From the NCBI GenBank assembly GCA_030144725.1, contig JASKMD010000011.1, positions 7,212,812 through 7,276,811 of the forward strand: 64,000 nt of DNA. Reading direction: 5' to 3'. Positions 21,001 through 34,559 of the stretch are shown in pieces. Within the stretch, counting starts at the first letter, position 1, and the number at the start of each line of letters is the position of its first letter. The position numbers and the translations under genes were made by a program. Source of the stretch: Haematococcus lacustris (taxonomy: Eukaryota > Chlorophyta > Chlorophyceae > Chlamydomonadales > Haematococcaceae). The notes under the pieces were generated by a model. The model did not search any database. It worked only from the letters and a program-made list of their open reading frames with translations, and had not been told where the DNA came from.

Positions 21001-24000
21001 CACTACCCCCACCTGCTTTGTTGTGTGAAGGTCGTGCCGTGTGGCTGCTGCCGCCAATTGTTGGTGCCGTGTTGACATGGCAAACGCAGCTATGAGCGCG
21101 GTGCCGATGAGCAACAGAAGTTTGTGCAAAACCTCGCGCTCTTCTTCACTGGCTTCTTCAAGGTGCTTCACGCTCCTTTGCCTGCAGTCCTTGACCTGGC
21201 TGCACTGCGCATCATAAACTGAGCAATCCTCAGTGAGCTCTGCGTGGCACAATCACTCACACTACGCATCATGCGCTTCAGCCATGCTTTTAGCCTGTCA
21301 GCACCAGGCCAGAGCTCCACCTGGCATCTACTGCACACTCAGTGTACTACAGCCCCTCCCTCCTGACTCCCTACAGCCCGCTCATGGCTTGTGGCCATCT
21401 CTGAACCCACTGGCCTGCTCGCCTGCCCCCTTCCTACTCTGTCTGCCTGCCTGTCCGCCTGCCTGCCTGCATGTCCACCTCTTCACCTGGTTGCCGATTA
21501 TCCTCATTCTCATATGCCTTTCACCCACCTGCCTGTCTATCTGCCTGCCTGCCTGCCTGCCTGCCCGCCTGCCTGCCCGCCTGCCCCATCAGGCCCACAT
21601 CTCCCTGCTGGAGTCCACTCCTGAGACCCATGCCATGCTTATCGTTGGCCTGGACTACCTGGTCAGCATCAGCTACGTGGAGGTAGGCAGCCAGGCAGCC
21701 AGGCAGCTAAGCAAGGCTGGGGCTGGTGGCTGGTGCCGGGAGGGTTAGGGTTATACAGGAGGGGTCATACAGCCAGGGGCAGTGCAGCTGAGGGGGAGGC
21801 AGGAGCTGTGGTGATAGAGCCCTCTGGGAGGCCAGGCTGGCAGCATGCGCTCAGCGTCAGCAGCATGTGTCGTCAGCAGCAGCACAGGCCTTTCACATTC
21901 GTGTCGCAGCTGCATGGTTATCTGGCTCGCCACCTGCTGGAGGTTCATAATCATTCAACATTGCTAGCATGACTGCAACACATGGAGACGAATGATTGCC
22001 TGGTTCCATTTGTGGCCCTCCCACACCAACCCATCGATAGGCCCTGAGCAAGCAGGCCAAAGCAACAGAGGCAGACAGTGCAATGGAGACAAAGCATGGC
22101 GCTGAGCAGAGGCTGAGCCATCACAGAGGGGGAGTCGGGGTGCACCACTGGCGTCTGCCACTGCATGTGCAGAATACTGAGGTGTTCAAGACTTGCCTGG
22201 ATTACTGGAACTCCTTCTTGCCAGACATCTATGCCTCAGCCTGCGCCATGACGGTGAGGCTAACCAAGACCCAGGCCAGGGTCTGCCCTTCTTGTCTAGT
22301 GCTGTCAGCTTCTAGACATTGTCAGGTTCAGCACTCATGCCCCACCACTTGTCAGGTTCAGCACTCTTGCCCTGTATTTTCAAGCCCTACCTTGCCCCAA
22401 CAACCGAGCCTTGTGCTGACCTGCCGTGCTGCCTGCCGCCTGCTCGGCCCTCTTCCTTGTTTTTTCAAGCCCTACCTTGCCCCAACAACCGAGCCTTGTG
22501 CTGACCTGCCGTGCTGCCTGCCGCCTGCTCGGCCCTCTTCCTTGTTTTTTCAAGCCCTACCTTGCCCCAACAACCGAGCCTTGTGCTGACCTGCCGTGCT
22601 GCCTGCCGCCTGCTCGGCCCTCTTCCTTGTTTTTTCAAGCCCTACCTTGCCCCAACAACCGAGCCTTGTGCTGACCTGCCGTGCTGCCTGCCGCCTGCTC
22701 GGCCCTCTTCCTGGCTGCTCTGCTGCCTTGCCTTAACCATAGAGCCTTGTGCCATCAAGCCTCCTTGGCTCTACTGCCTGCAGGACACCACCTCCGTCTT
22801 CTCCTTTTCCCCCGTGCCCCAGCAGCCGCTGCGGCGCAAGGTCCTGTTCGCTGGCATCCTGTCCAAGCTGCGCCAGCTCATGATCAGCCGCATGGCCAAG
22901 CCAGAAGAGGCAAGCAGCAGGGCTCATGTAACAGGCCTGCGCCACCTCCACTGTGCCACTGCCTGACAACACGCGAGCCAGCCAGCTAGTGACTTTGGTG
23001 CGGCCCTGGTGCTGCCTTCCTGCTACCCTTGCTGCTGAGGCAGTGTAGCAGCAGGTCCCCTCATTGCCTGCTCTGGCAACAGACAGAGGGCGATGTTAAA
23101 TTAACCCAGCAGCGTTGTTGTTGTCCCCTGCAGGTCATCGTGGTGGAGGATGAGAACGGCAACATTGTGCGTGAGACCATGAAGGATAACGACGTGCTGG
23201 CGCAGTACAAGACCATGAGGGAGACGCTGGTGTACTTGTGCCACCTGGACGTGGATGACACGGAGGCACAGATGCTGGACAAGCTGCGCACCCAGGTGCA
23301 CAGAGGCAGGGCACCTATGCGGCCAGGCATCAATGGGTCAGGCAGCAAGGGGCAGGTGGCCAATGGGCCAGGCAGCAAGGGGCAGAGGGCAGGGTGGTTT
23401 AAGGCTAGAAGGGCAGCAGCAGCCCTTGGGAATAATTGCAGATAGGGAGTGAGAGCAGTGGCTAGGCTATGGTGGTAGGTGGGGGCCCACAGTTGTCCTC
23501 CACAGCTGCCTATGACATCCTGCCCCGCCCCTTTCCCTCTATCAACACTGAACCTCCTGCTGTGCCCTTCTCTGCATTGTGCCGCTGCACCCCCTCCCTC
23601 TCACCCTGCCCTCCCTCGTCAAGCCCTGCACCCTGCCCTGCTGCTGCAGTCGGGCAACGCCAAGTGGACGTGGCAGGGGCTGAACACTCTGTGCTGGGCG
23701 ATAGGCTCCATCAGCGGCAGCATGCAGGATGAGCAGGAGAACCGCTTCTTGGTCACAGTCATCAGGTGAGGGGTAGCCAGATTCTGCCCAACTTCACCCC
23801 AGCTTCACTCCAGCTTCACCTGCGAGTCTGCTTGCCCTCTGCCCCTCTGCCCATCTTTTGCACTCCCATGCCTCCCTCCCGGTTGTCTGGCAACTGAGCT
23901 GCTTGCCCAGTCCTGCCCCTCTGTGACACATCTTACCCTGCCTGCCTGCCCTGCGCACCTATGCCAAGGACACATGTTGAACAAATGTTCCATGCCTGCC

Positions 24001-27000
24001 CACAGAGATCTTCTCAACTTGTGTGAGGTCACTCGTGGCAAAGACAACAAAGCCGTGATTGCCAGCAACATCATGTATGTGGTGGGCCAGTACCCAAAGT
24101 TCCTGAGAGCGCACTGGAAGTTCCTGAAAACTGTGGTCAACAAGCTATTTGAGTTCATGCACGAAACACATCCAGGGGTGCAGGTGGGTGCCGGGTGGGT
24201 AAGCTGCAGGCCATCAGGGGTATGCTGGCTGGGTGGTGGGTGCAGCGCGGTTGGACAAGCCAGGGGCTTTGCTGGGCAGATGCTGGGAGTGATGCCCCAG
24301 GCTGTGCTCACAAGAGCAGCAACAGCAGCAGTAGCAGCAGCAGCAGCAGTGGCCTCGGATCAGGAGATGGGGCTGAGTGTAACAGTAGCCCTGGAGCAGC
24401 TGCATGGAGTCGATGAAGGCAGCACTTTTCCAAGACTGCGACCTGCCTACCCTCATCTTAGGGCCCGTGTTGCTCTTGCTGCTGCAGGACATGGCCTGCG
24501 ACACCTTCCTCAAGATATGCAACCGCTGCCGCCGCAAGTTCGTGGTGCAGCAGGTGCGTTAGTGGCATCCAGCCTGCATGAACATGGGTTGTGGAGCATG
24601 TCACAAACATGTGGACATGTGAGGGCCACACCTGCTGCCTGCTCATCTACTTCAATTCTCACAGGTCAAGCAAGGAGAGGTATGCCTTGCTTGCATGCAC
24701 CCAGGTGGATCCATACATGCTTGAGCTGACACCACACTGTTGCTGTTGCCATCTCTTCAAACCCATCCAGCCATCCAGGTTGCCTCCCTCCCTTTCGTGT
24801 CATATCAGAGCTGGCAGCTGCCCTGTCCATTCACCAGCCCATGACAGCATGGTTGTTGCCATCTCGTCGCAGTCGTTGTTGACTGGTAGCCATCCCCTGT
24901 TTTAACCCCTTGCCCAGCATGCACCCCAGCCTGTCACCAGCAGGAGGTCCAGCCTTGCTGGTGGTGGCGGCTGGCTGCCTGCCTCACCATCCTCATCACT
25001 GCATGGCATTTGCCTGGTGGTGGTGTTGCAACACAGAGCCTCACAGAATGTGGGAAGCCAGCAGCACTGTTACCAGCCTCTTGCCACCCCATTACAGTTT
25101 GATCAGCAACCATCCTTGTAGCGCCACATCACCACATTACATCTGGCTGACTGCTTGGCTGACTGGCCGACTGGCTGCCTGGCTGCCTGCCTGGCTGAGT
25201 GGCTGACTAGCTGACTGCCTAGCTGCCTGGCTGCCTGGCGTCAGGTGCAAGAGCGTGAGCCATTCCTGTCCGAGCTGCTGGCCCCAAGCACCCTGGCGGA
25301 GACCATCCACGACTTGCAGCCGCACCAGGTATTTGGGGCAGCAAACAGCGGCCTGCAGGCTGTAGCAGCTAGGCCACCAGAGCAGGGGCACAAGGGAGTG
25401 CGCAGACCATTAGGACTCCCACTGAGCCTGATCTCCTTTGGCGATTTGCTACTTTTGGGCTTCTGGGGTTTGGGGTGAGTTGGAAGGGAGGTGATGGCAG
25501 GCAGGCAAAGGCAGAAGGAACTCAGTCTAGCTTAGCTCAGCTCACTACATGGTGACCCAAAGCCTTGCCATGGCACTTAGCGTTCACCTTGCACATGGCT
25601 GCCTGTCCTGTTTGTGGCTGGCAGGCAGGGAATCCGTGGCTCATGCATCACGTAGCTAAGTAGACCGTGAGAGAGGGGTAAACTTAGCCTGTAACGGCCC
25701 AGCTTAGTCTGTGATGGCCCAGCGGCGTGCTGCTGCTGGAGGTGTTCACTAGTCGCCTGCCTGCAGCGCCTCCAATCAGCCCATTCACCCATTGTGCCAG
25801 ATGATTGCTACCTTCGCCGCATGCTGCCCTCCTTCCTCGCTGGTGCTGTTTCCCCTCACTGCGAACCCTGCTGCTGCTGCTGCTGCTTGCAGGTGCACAC
25901 ATTCTATGAGGCTGTTGGGCTCATGATCGGTGCAGAGGGTGAAGCCAGCAAGCGGGAGGAATACCTGGTGCGTAGGGGCTGGGGCCCGAGGGCTGCATGG
26001 GGGGCCAGGGAGCACATGAGGGAGCGGCGGGGCCATGAGGGTGGTGTGGGCTAAGAAGCCAAGGGAAGGTGAGGCATGGGGGAGGGAGGGGAAGGTAAGG
26101 TAAGAGAGAGAGAAGGTAAAACAAGGGAAGGAAAGGTTAGGTAAGGGAAAGGGAAGAGAAGAGAAGAAAAGGTGGTGTGGACTGGGAGGAAAGACAATGT
26201 TCTCAGCAAAGCCTGTAGCACTTGAGTAGTCAGTCCAGGTCCACTAGGCAGACATACGGGGCACGGGCAAATGTTCTGCTGGAACCACAGGTGTTAGGAT
26301 AGGCAAATAGTAGGATAGGATTGGCGTAGGTGTGCAAGGCGATAGGATTGGCGTAGGTGTGCAAGGCAGGAGATTGAAAGTCTTAGAGGGAAGGCGATGT
26401 AGCCTGGGGGAAATGACAGGGTCCTGCAACTGCCTGGTGGTACAACTGCCTGGTGCCAGGGTGACTTGGCAAAGGTAGTACGCAAGGCAGGAGTTTTTGC
26501 TTAGCTTAAAGACGGAGATGTGCGCGGCCAAGCAGTGTAGTGATTGTAGAGGGGACAAGGCTGAGGCACTGAAGCGAGGGAGAGGAGGTGATCGGCCACA
26601 GCGTGGTCAAGGCATGCTGCCAGTGCTGCCTTATGCGCAATGCGCCCTTGCCCTATGCGCCCTTGCCCTATGCCCTATGGCAGCCCTATGCGGCCCTGGG
26701 TAGAGAGCTGGGCACGGAGTCACCCTCCTGATGGCAGGAGACTGTAGGACTATGGGCAGGAACAGGACTTTTATAAGTGCCCTGGCAATGAGGTCCCTGG
26801 GAGCAAGCACGCCTCTGGAAGGACTCAGGGCAGCCGTGATCAGTAGGACTGCCCTCACGTTGAGATCCCTGTCTCATGAGGTCCCCTGGGGGGGCAAGTT
26901 GACGTCGAGGAGTCAGGGCCGCCATGTTGCCGTACTAAAACAAATGTTCTTCAAAGAACATTTTGCCAAGGGCCATCGGCTGCTTTTCTTCTGCTTGGCA

Positions 27001-30000
27001 TTGGCTGCAGGCTCGGCTCATGGCCCCGCCCAATGCCACATGGCAGACCATCCTGGCCAGCGCCCAGGGCAATCCTGATGTCCTCAAAGCCCCGGTGAGC
27101 AGCTAAGGCCGCAAGCTGCTGCCCAGACTCTGCGCACTGAGCACGGACCTCGGTTGCTGCCCAGACCCCATGACATCTCCAGAGCACTTGACCTCTTCAC
27201 CGCTTAAGTCACTCCAGACTCCTGGACATTACACAGCTCACGGGCAGCTCTGTGCTGCATGACAAAATATGCCTGCGCTGCACCGCTACAGCTCATCCCA
27301 TGCTGAGCCTATGCGACCTGCTATATCAAGGGCCTTCGGGGTGCGACGGTGTCCAGGTCATGGTGTGTTGTGCTGTGCCACATGACCTGACATGTGGTGC
27401 TGTCGCTGCCATCTGCCGCTGGGTGCTGCAGGAGGCCACGCGCAGCATTCAGAACGTGCTGCAAACCAATGTCAGCGTCTGCTCCAGCCTTGGCCAGCCC
27501 TACGCGCAACAGTTCAACGTCATCTTCGCGGACATGCTACAGGTCAGGAGCATAGCTGAGAGTGGCAGGGCAGGCCTGAGTAGCTGTTGGCAGGGCGGGG
27601 CGAGGCGGGCCACAATCTTTACTCTGCACTGCCACACGATGCCTCCCTTTGTTCATGTCGTGTTGGAGGTGTCAGATTCACAATGTGCCCCCGCCCTGCC
27701 CTGCCCTATGCCGTTCCTCTCCTCTCGCAGGTGTACCGCCTGTACAGCGAGTTCATCAATAAGCAGATCGCTGAGGGAGGCCCCCATGCCGCTCGCTCCC
27801 AGCAAGTCAAGTACATGCGCAGGTGCGGCGTCAGGCAACGGACTGAACAGCAGGCAGGCAAACAGCGCTGCTCAACCCCCCCCATCCCTCGAACCCACCT
27901 CCGTACTCCTCTCACCCTCTCATCCCACCCCACCCCACCCCCATACCCTTCAACCCCCCCCACCCCTCAAACCCACTGCTGCCCACAGTGTGAAGAAGGT
28001 GACGCTGCGCCTGATTGAGGTATTCGTGGAGAAGGCCGAGGACTCGGCGCTCCTAGCCGGTGCATATGTGCCGGCCATGATGGACCCCATCCTTGGGGAC
28101 TACGCCCGGGGGGTGCCTGATGCTCGGTGAGCCCCCGAGCCGCCCCCCTCTGCCTGCCACTGCCACCCTCACCTCCTTTATTAAGCTGCCCGGTCAGCCC
28201 TCCGCCCGGTCAGGTCCCTCCGCTAACTCGCAACCCCCCGCCCTGCACCGCCACCCTGACCCCTTTCCTTGGCCAGCCACATGCTGGAGCTGTCTCTACC
28301 AACCCCGTCTGGGTGCTTGGGTGGTGCTGTGGGAGGCATGGTGCAGCAGACATTGCAGGGGTAGTGCAGCAGGCGTTGCAGGGGCAGTGCAGTAATGCCA
28401 CAGTAATGCTACAAGGCGTGATGTCCTAATGCTCCATGGCCCTGGCTGCCCCACATGCCCCACTGTCAGGCCTCTACCAGGCCTGCAACGTTGAGTGCTG
28501 CACACATAGCCTCCGCCTTCCCTGACGCCGCTGGCACCCATGCCTTGCCACCAACAGCCTTGGCTCCACTTATCCCATGCTGTCCTCTCGCACCTCCCCT
28601 GATGCTCTTCCACCCTCCTGCTCCTCCGCCACAAACAGCCTGCCTAACCCACACCCCCTGCTGCCCTACCACCTCATGCAGCGATGCAGAGGTGCTCAGC
28701 GTGTTTGCCGCTATCATCATCAAGCTCAAGGACCTGGTCCAAGCTGAGGTGCCGCGCATTTTCGAAGCTGTGTTCGAGGTCACACTTCAAATGATCACAC
28801 GCAACATGGAAGATTTCCCAGAGCACCGCCTGCAGTTCTTTGCGCTGCTGCATGCCATTGTCAACCACTGCTTCGGGTGAGAGGCTGCAGGCAGGCAGTG
28901 GCCGAGTGTGGGTGCACTGGGTCAGGTGTGCATGCACTGTGGAGTGATCAGCACTGCATGTTGTTGCTCAGGGAGAGGGACAGGGAGAGGGAGAGGGACA
29001 GGGAGAGGGACAGGGGAGAAGGAGGAGGAGGAGGAGGAGGAGGAGGGAGCTTTATGACCTCAGGGCCTTAGGACCTTAGTAGGAGAGGTCACATACTAAC
29101 AGGGAAGGTGCTGGGAGGTATAAGGCCGGGTGTGACCTGACCAGGTGTGACCAGGTGTGCATCATCCACCTTTCACCCACACACATGGCAAGCACGTAAC
29201 TTGCTTGCTAAGAACCACATGTATGGCCGGCCATTGAGTGCGCACATGCATTTGTGCTGTGCTGTTATTGTGCTGCGGTGCAGGACACTGATGCAGTTCA
29301 ACAGCGCACAGCTCAAGCTCATCATTGACTCCATCGTGTGGGCCTTCAGACACACTGAGCGCAATGTGGCTGAGACAGGCCTCAGTCTCCTGCAGGTGCG
29401 CTGTGGCTGGCTGTGACTGGGGCAGGGAGGGCAGCAAGATGAACAGGCAGGGTGGGATAGGCGGAGGTGTAGGTCTCAGTGCCTCAGTGTCGGAGAGCCT
29501 TAGCCTGATCGCCACACCTTCTGCAAACTCCTCTGGCTGCCTGCCCAGAATTGATATCTTTTTCGTTGGCGAGTTTCAAAGTTTGTAGCGCAAAGTGACA
29601 TGGTCCAGGCTCAAGCTCGACCATACTTGGCTTCGCTCAAAATTGACGTCGGTCAAAGGTCGCTTTTAATAGCGCGATGCGCGATAGTGCACTTCGAAAA
29701 GCGACCATTTTATAGCGCAAAGCAACCTCTAAACTTGCCATTTCATAGCGAACGCCATGTATAGCGCGAGAATCAAACACTGCTGCTGAGCCTACCTGCT
29801 CCTGTTCGCTGCCTGCCTCCCCGCTTCATGCATGAGGCATATGGGCTCTCTCACACTTGCTGTCGTCAGCTGTCCTGTGCCTGACAGTTGCTTAGGTCAG
29901 TTGTCGGTTGTCAGTTGCCTGACAGTTGTTGGTGTCGGGTGTTGGTTGCAGGACCTTTTGAGCCAGGTCAGCCTGTGCCCTGGTGCTACCCAATTCTTCC

Positions 30001-31299
30001 AGGCCTACTACCTTCACATCATGCAGGAAACGTTCGCCGTCATGACAGGTGCCGGGCCGTTAGGTGGACGCATACAGACTGTGCCTGCTAGCTTGGCTCA
30101 CTGCTACTTCTTCTTCTCCTCCTGCTGCTGCCACTGTCCCTGCCCATGCTGCCCCCTGCCCCTGCTGCTGCCAGCGTTTCCCGCTGCTGATGCTTCTGCA
30201 TCTTCTGCCAACCTTGCTTGCTGCTAAAAGACCTGTGGCCACTGCTAGCTGTTTAGTGTATGAGATCTCTGGCGCCCATGCCAGCACTGCGTGTAGTTTT
30301 TGCTGCTGCAGATTCCTTTCACAAACCAGGCTTCAAGCTGCAAGCCCACATCCTGCACCTGCTGTTCAACGTGCTTACCGTGGGCAGCATACAAGGGCCG
30401 CTGTGGGACGTGGCCAGCAAGGGCATGACAGCCTACCCCTCGAACACCGCCTTTGTCCAGGAGCATGTCACCGGGCTGCTGTCCCAGTCCTTCCCCAACC
30501 TCACGCCACAGCAGGTCAGGCGTTTGAACAGGAAAGCGGTCACCCTCAGTAAGCCTCAATAGGACAGCAGCAAGGGGCAGTGCTGATGCTCCAGTGCTGA
30601 TCCTGTGCTTAAGGGCCAGACCCCTGAGACCCCTGGTCAGGTCAGGATTGAGCCCAGCCAAGGCCAGGGGGTGGCCAGGAAGTGCTGTTCAGGGATGGTT
30701 GTCTAGGGGAATGGGGGGATGGCGCTCCTAGCCTGATAGCAGAGTAACCCTACCTTCACCCTCAACCTCACCTGGGTGTAAGCGCTGCTGCTGCTGCTGT
30801 TACTGCTGCAGGTGGGGGCGTGTGTGGCCGGCATGTTCTCCATGCGGGATTTCACCGCCTTCAAACACCACCTCAGAGACTTCTTGGTGCAGACCCGCCA
30901 GTTCTCATCCTCAGTAAGTCGCAGCTTGGCCAGCCTCCAGCTCAGTCAAAGCCTTGGTGCAGGGTAGCATGGGCTGTAAATCTGGGTATTGAACCCAAGG
31001 TGATCTTCGTCACCATCATCGTCACCAGCAGCAGCAGTGGCAGCAGCAGCAGCAGTGATTTGAGATCATCGCAAAGCAGCCATACTAGGCATACCAGGAT
31101 GACAGGCGTAACAGTGTCAACCCACCATCATCACATCACTGCACTGCCGGTCCCGCAGGACAATGCCGAGCTGTTTGCGGAGGAGGTGGAGAAGGAGCTG
31201 GCAGCTCAGCGGGAAGCTGAGCAGCTCCGCCTGGCAGCAGTGCCCGGGCTGAGACCCCAGGCAGCCATGCCGGTCTTTGATGACATGGCAGATGCTTAG
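18037..31299 (+). CDS. XPO1: Exportin-1 (CRM1), nuclear export receptor
   Basis: Importin-beta family carrier that binds leucine-rich export signals with Ran-GTP and moves proteins and RNPs out through nuclear pores. Exons: 18037-18135, 18217-18333, 18484-18804, 19512-19754, 20770-20882, 21090-21162, 21593-21682, 22173-22253, 22784-22909, 23134-23295, 23650-23765, 24006-24183, 24488-24553, 25245-25328, 25893-25967, 27011-27094, 27432-27542, 27731-27822, 27989-28126, 28682-28876, 29284-29395, 29952-30048, 30312-30514, 30812-30913, 31159-31299. All phases agree and sum to 1072 residues, matching the family (about 1070). HEAT-repeat text is highly conserved: [64 protein letters not shown]. The cysteine targeted by leptomycin B in human CRM1 is kept ([12 protein letters not shown], near residue 490). 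Introns 2 and 9 appear to start with GC. The start ATG opens [10 protein letters not shown], as expected for the family. Confidence 0.97.
22376..22715 (+). repeat. 85-bp tandem repeat in XPO1 intron 8
   Basis: Four nearly identical 85-base units starting at 22381, 22466, 22551 and 22636, inside the intron 22254-22783. A unit begins CAAGCCCTACCTTGCCCCAA. Frames across it are open only because 85 is not a multiple of three and the sequence is T/C-rich; nothing suggests it is coding. Confidence 0.95.
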
Positions 31300-32989
31300 G
31301 AGTCAGGGTGGCGCCGTGCCAGGCAGGGCAGCACTGTAGAGGGCCAGCTGGGCAGCATGGTGCCGGCTGGGCAGCCCCACACACGGCAGGCTGGGCAGGT
31401 CAGGCAGGCGGTTAAAGTTGCAGTTTGCAGGGTAGAGTGCAGGATCCAGCTCTTGGCCCAGCTGGGGCCCTCATGTGCCATGCAGCGCTGGGCAGTGCAA
31501 TGCGGCCCTGTCAGGCAGCGTGGTGCTGTGCCTAGCTGCATGCATGCATGCCAGAGCAGGCTTGCTGAAGCTGAGGCCAGCCAACCAGACTAGGCCAGGC
31601 CAGGTGGAGGGTGGCAAGTGTGACGATCAAGAGAGGATAAGGACGCTTCCCAGGATGACCAGGTCAGCCGGGTAAGGCTGAGGGGTGTCAGCTGCCAGGG
31701 TGTGGTTTGATGCGGTGTGGCTCAGCAGGCCTGCCATATCTTACTGGCGCACGAGTAAGCAGGGGCAGCAGCTGACGGATCTGCCCTTTCATGCCTCTCT
31801 GGCCAGGCTGAGTTCTGGGTTGAGACAAGATGAGGTAGGCTGTGGTGGCCTGGGTGAACGAGATGCTCCTGACCTGGAGTCGCTGCTTTCATTATCACCA
31901 GCAGCAGTGGCAACAGCATTGCACAACATTCGCCGATGGTCTGGAGTTGCTGCTGTGTGCACGGCAACTCCTCCCTGTGTGTAGGCACAGGTGTTACTCA
32001 TTGTCAGGCAGTGGCACCCTTCTTTCTGCCAGTGAGGGGGACGTTGGGCGTGTGCAATGGATGTGTATTATGCAGCGCTGGTGGACCGTGTGCGTGTAGT
32101 GTACTAGTCAAGGCAGCAGGAGGCCGCAATGACCTGCAGGGGCAGCAGAGGTGCAGGGAACGAGAACCCTGTTGGGGTCCAGCTGGGTCGAGCTAGGGGT
32201 AGGGCTGTAGGGGGATGCCTCAGCTGCTGAGTGGTGGGGCTGCAGTTGCCTTCTGTTATTCAGGGGGGAGCCGCAGCCTCAGGCCAGCTGGGTGTGCACC
32301 AGCTGCATGGTTGTAAGCCGCCAACAGAACCACAAGGCCAGGCATCCGCCGTAGCAGCCGCCTCAAGCCCCCTCACTACATGGTAATTTTCATACCCAAA
32401 CTGAATACACGTACACCGAATGAGATAGTAAATAAATCGCCGGTCGTTGCAAGCCCAGCCGAGGCTTCTGCACACCAGCGCAAGGTATTGCTGTATTTGG
32501 CCGCGGGCTGCTCCATGCTACCATGCTACGGATAACTCACAGCGACGAGACGAGTATTCTTTGGACATTGACCCATATCCCTGGAAGTCCATCTACAAAT
32601 GGAATGTCCGGTCAATACCCATCCCGATGCTTGCCGAGCGTGTAGGACGCCAAGACGGGGTGATTGAAAAATATCGTTAGACCTTTGGGATCTTGGATCT
32701 TAGGCCAGATCCATCACATGGATGGACACACCGTCACCCCCGCGTCAGGTGGCGGTTTCCCGTGGCGGTTTCCCGCATGAGCAAGAAATGCATGAGCTTG
32801 TGTATCAAGATGTCAGCCGTCATTGCACTCAGCAGATTGTACAGTATTTAATGATAGAAATTGCACCGCTTAGCTGACAGAGTCTTCTATCCGGACATTT
32901 GCGACAGGCAAAAGATGACAACATGGCTAAGACGCGACGTCGTTTTGATTACCAGGGGTAGGGTCTCTCTTAGTTGGGACCAGTGATGG
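31300..32989. other. XPO1 3' UTR and intergenic region
   Basis: Non-coding. The only TGTAA I find on the plus strand is at 32312-32316, about 1 kb past the XPO1 stop; long 3' UTRs are usual in chlorophytes, so this may be its polyadenylation signal, at low confidence. From about 32400 the sequence becomes AT-richer up to the target site of the LTR element. Confidence 0.45.
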
Positions 32990-32994
32990 GTAAT

Positions 32995-33254
32995 TGTAGA
33001 GAATGTACGGTCAGACCAAGACACCGCTATCAAGGTTACATAGATCTGGCACAACAGGCCGGCGCATAGCCCGCGCCTACCTGTAGAGAATGTACGGTCA
33101 GACCAAGACACCGCTATCAAGGTGCCAAGGTCTGCCAGGAAACTGCCCTAAATACGACAGTCACACTCGTACACTCTCCTGACTAGCCACTGGATATTAC
33201 GCCCTATCATCCCGATGCTTCATGCGCAGCACCAGGAGGGCGTAGTTTCCAACA
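32995..33254 (-). repeat. 3' LTR of the copia-type element
   Basis: 260 bases, identical by eye to 41129-41388. It contains an internal 42-base direct repeat (32995-33036 and 33082-33123). On the sense (minus) strand TGTAA lies at 33040-33036, near the 3' side of the LTR, where a polyadenylation signal is expected. Confidence 0.9.
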
Positions 33255-33263
33255 CTCCCACTC
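33255..33263 (-). other. Polypurine tract of the LTR element
   Basis: On the minus strand the nine bases directly before the 3' LTR read GAGTGGGAG, all purine except one T. This is the expected position and composition for the RNase H-resistant primer of plus-strand synthesis. Confidence 0.6.
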
Positions 33264-33518
33264 AGGGGCTAGGCAAAGAGACACTACGTCAAGAGCAAAG
33301 CTACTGCTAAGTCAAACAACTGTAAAAGCAAACCAAAGCAAAAAAACTACCAACGTCTTAAACGGACAAGTACAAGTACACGCCACACTTGGACATGTCA
33401 TGTTGCATGTTGCATGATGGTGGTGCATGATGCATGACAGGCGCAGGTGCAACATTGCCAAGCAAGCAAGCCTGCTGGTGTTAATGATACTCCCACTGGT
33501 TGTGCAAACTAGGGGGCA

Positions 33519-33863
33519 CACTCCTACAACTTAGTCCCTGCGTTTGTCCCTGCGTTCTACCGACCTTGTCCGATCGGGCTGAAATTTTGATAGATGGTAG
33601 TTTGCAGAAAATAAAACATATTGTTCAGAAAAGATATTTTAAAAAAATCAAAGGCGGCTGCGCTGTGACCCTGGGGCGTAGGTGCAGGGATAAGTGCAGG
33701 GATAGGTTGTGGGCCACAGCGCAACAGCTTTTGGATTTTTCCAAATATTTTTCTTGGCAAATATGTTTTATTTTCTGAAAACTGCCATCTATCAAAGTTT
33801 CAGCCCGATCGGACAAGGTCGGTAGAACTCAGGGACAAACGCAGGGATTAAATTGTAGGAGTG
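33519..33863. mobile_element. Foldback (MITE-like) element nested in the LTR element
   Basis: Inverted repeat with arms of about 155 bases: CACTCCTACAA... at the left and ...TTGTAGGAGTG at the right, with matching internal blocks (CTACCGACCTTGTCCGATCG near the outside, TTTTGATAGATGG and AGAAAATAAAACATAT inside). The spacer is short and contains GCAGGGATA repeats. No coding capacity. A target duplication is not clear beyond two bases. Confidence 0.85.
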
Positions 33864-33879
33864 CACACCTACTCCACCT

Positions 33880-34390
33880 TGCTCTTGCTGCACTTGCTCC
33901 CACTAGTCACACGCGCCAGGGCATGGCAGTCACACGCGCCACTGATCATGCCAGCTAGGGGCAAGACTACTGCAGTCTGCTACTGTCTAGACCATGTACC
34001 ACTCTTCCTGACACACTGCCCATCTCATTGGGGCAGTGTCACACACTCATGGGTCAAGCATTGTCAGACACAATGTCAGCTGCACAGGCAGGACTGCTCT
34101 AGCTTGCTGCCACCAGGTAGATGCCACTGCCATAAGAGACACAGCTGCTGCTGTTGGTCAGCTGCTGCTGACTCTTCCCCCCTGCAGCAGAAGATGTGAC
34201 ATGGTGACCCAGATAGCACAGTTCATGTCAACGGAGCAGTGTCAGACACAGGGAGGCTTCCTTGACGCTGCCCATCTCATTGGGGCAGCGTCACACGCAT
34301 GACACACCCATTAGGCAAAGGTTCTGCTGCTGATCAGCACTTGCTGACTCTCCCCCTTGCAGCAGAACTTGACACATACACTCAAGATAA
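33880..34390. repeat. Left hairpin-module region of the LTR element
   Basis: Contains two copies of a hairpin with conserved loop ATCTCATTG: stem ACACTGCCC/GGGCAGTGT at 34013-34039 and stem GACGCTGCCC/GGGCAGCGTC at 34264-34292. A second hairpin type, TTCTGCTGC paired with GCAGCAGAA, occurs near 34322-34375, and a related one near 34145-34195. The same modules recur at 39720-40270 on the other side of the satellite block. Confidence 0.8.
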
Positions 34391-34559
34391 ATAAGGCCGA
34401 CGCGAGGGTGTTTTTTGCATCGGATGGACATTCCGCTCCGATAGAACGATAGAGCGTTGAGTTTAAGGGGGACCTCGCTCTTGAATGAAGTCCTAACTCG
34501 CAGCGGTTGCGAAGATACATCGATCCGCGCGCGAGGTACCCCCCCCTTTTTAGGAATCT

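Noticed and set aside
24665..24679. 15-base micro-exon (VKQGE) in XPO1 between exons 13 and 14
   Set aside because: It is in phase and has AG/GT flanks, but skipping it gives a gap-free match to the exportin family (FVVQQ followed directly by VQEREPF), so it is probably chance.
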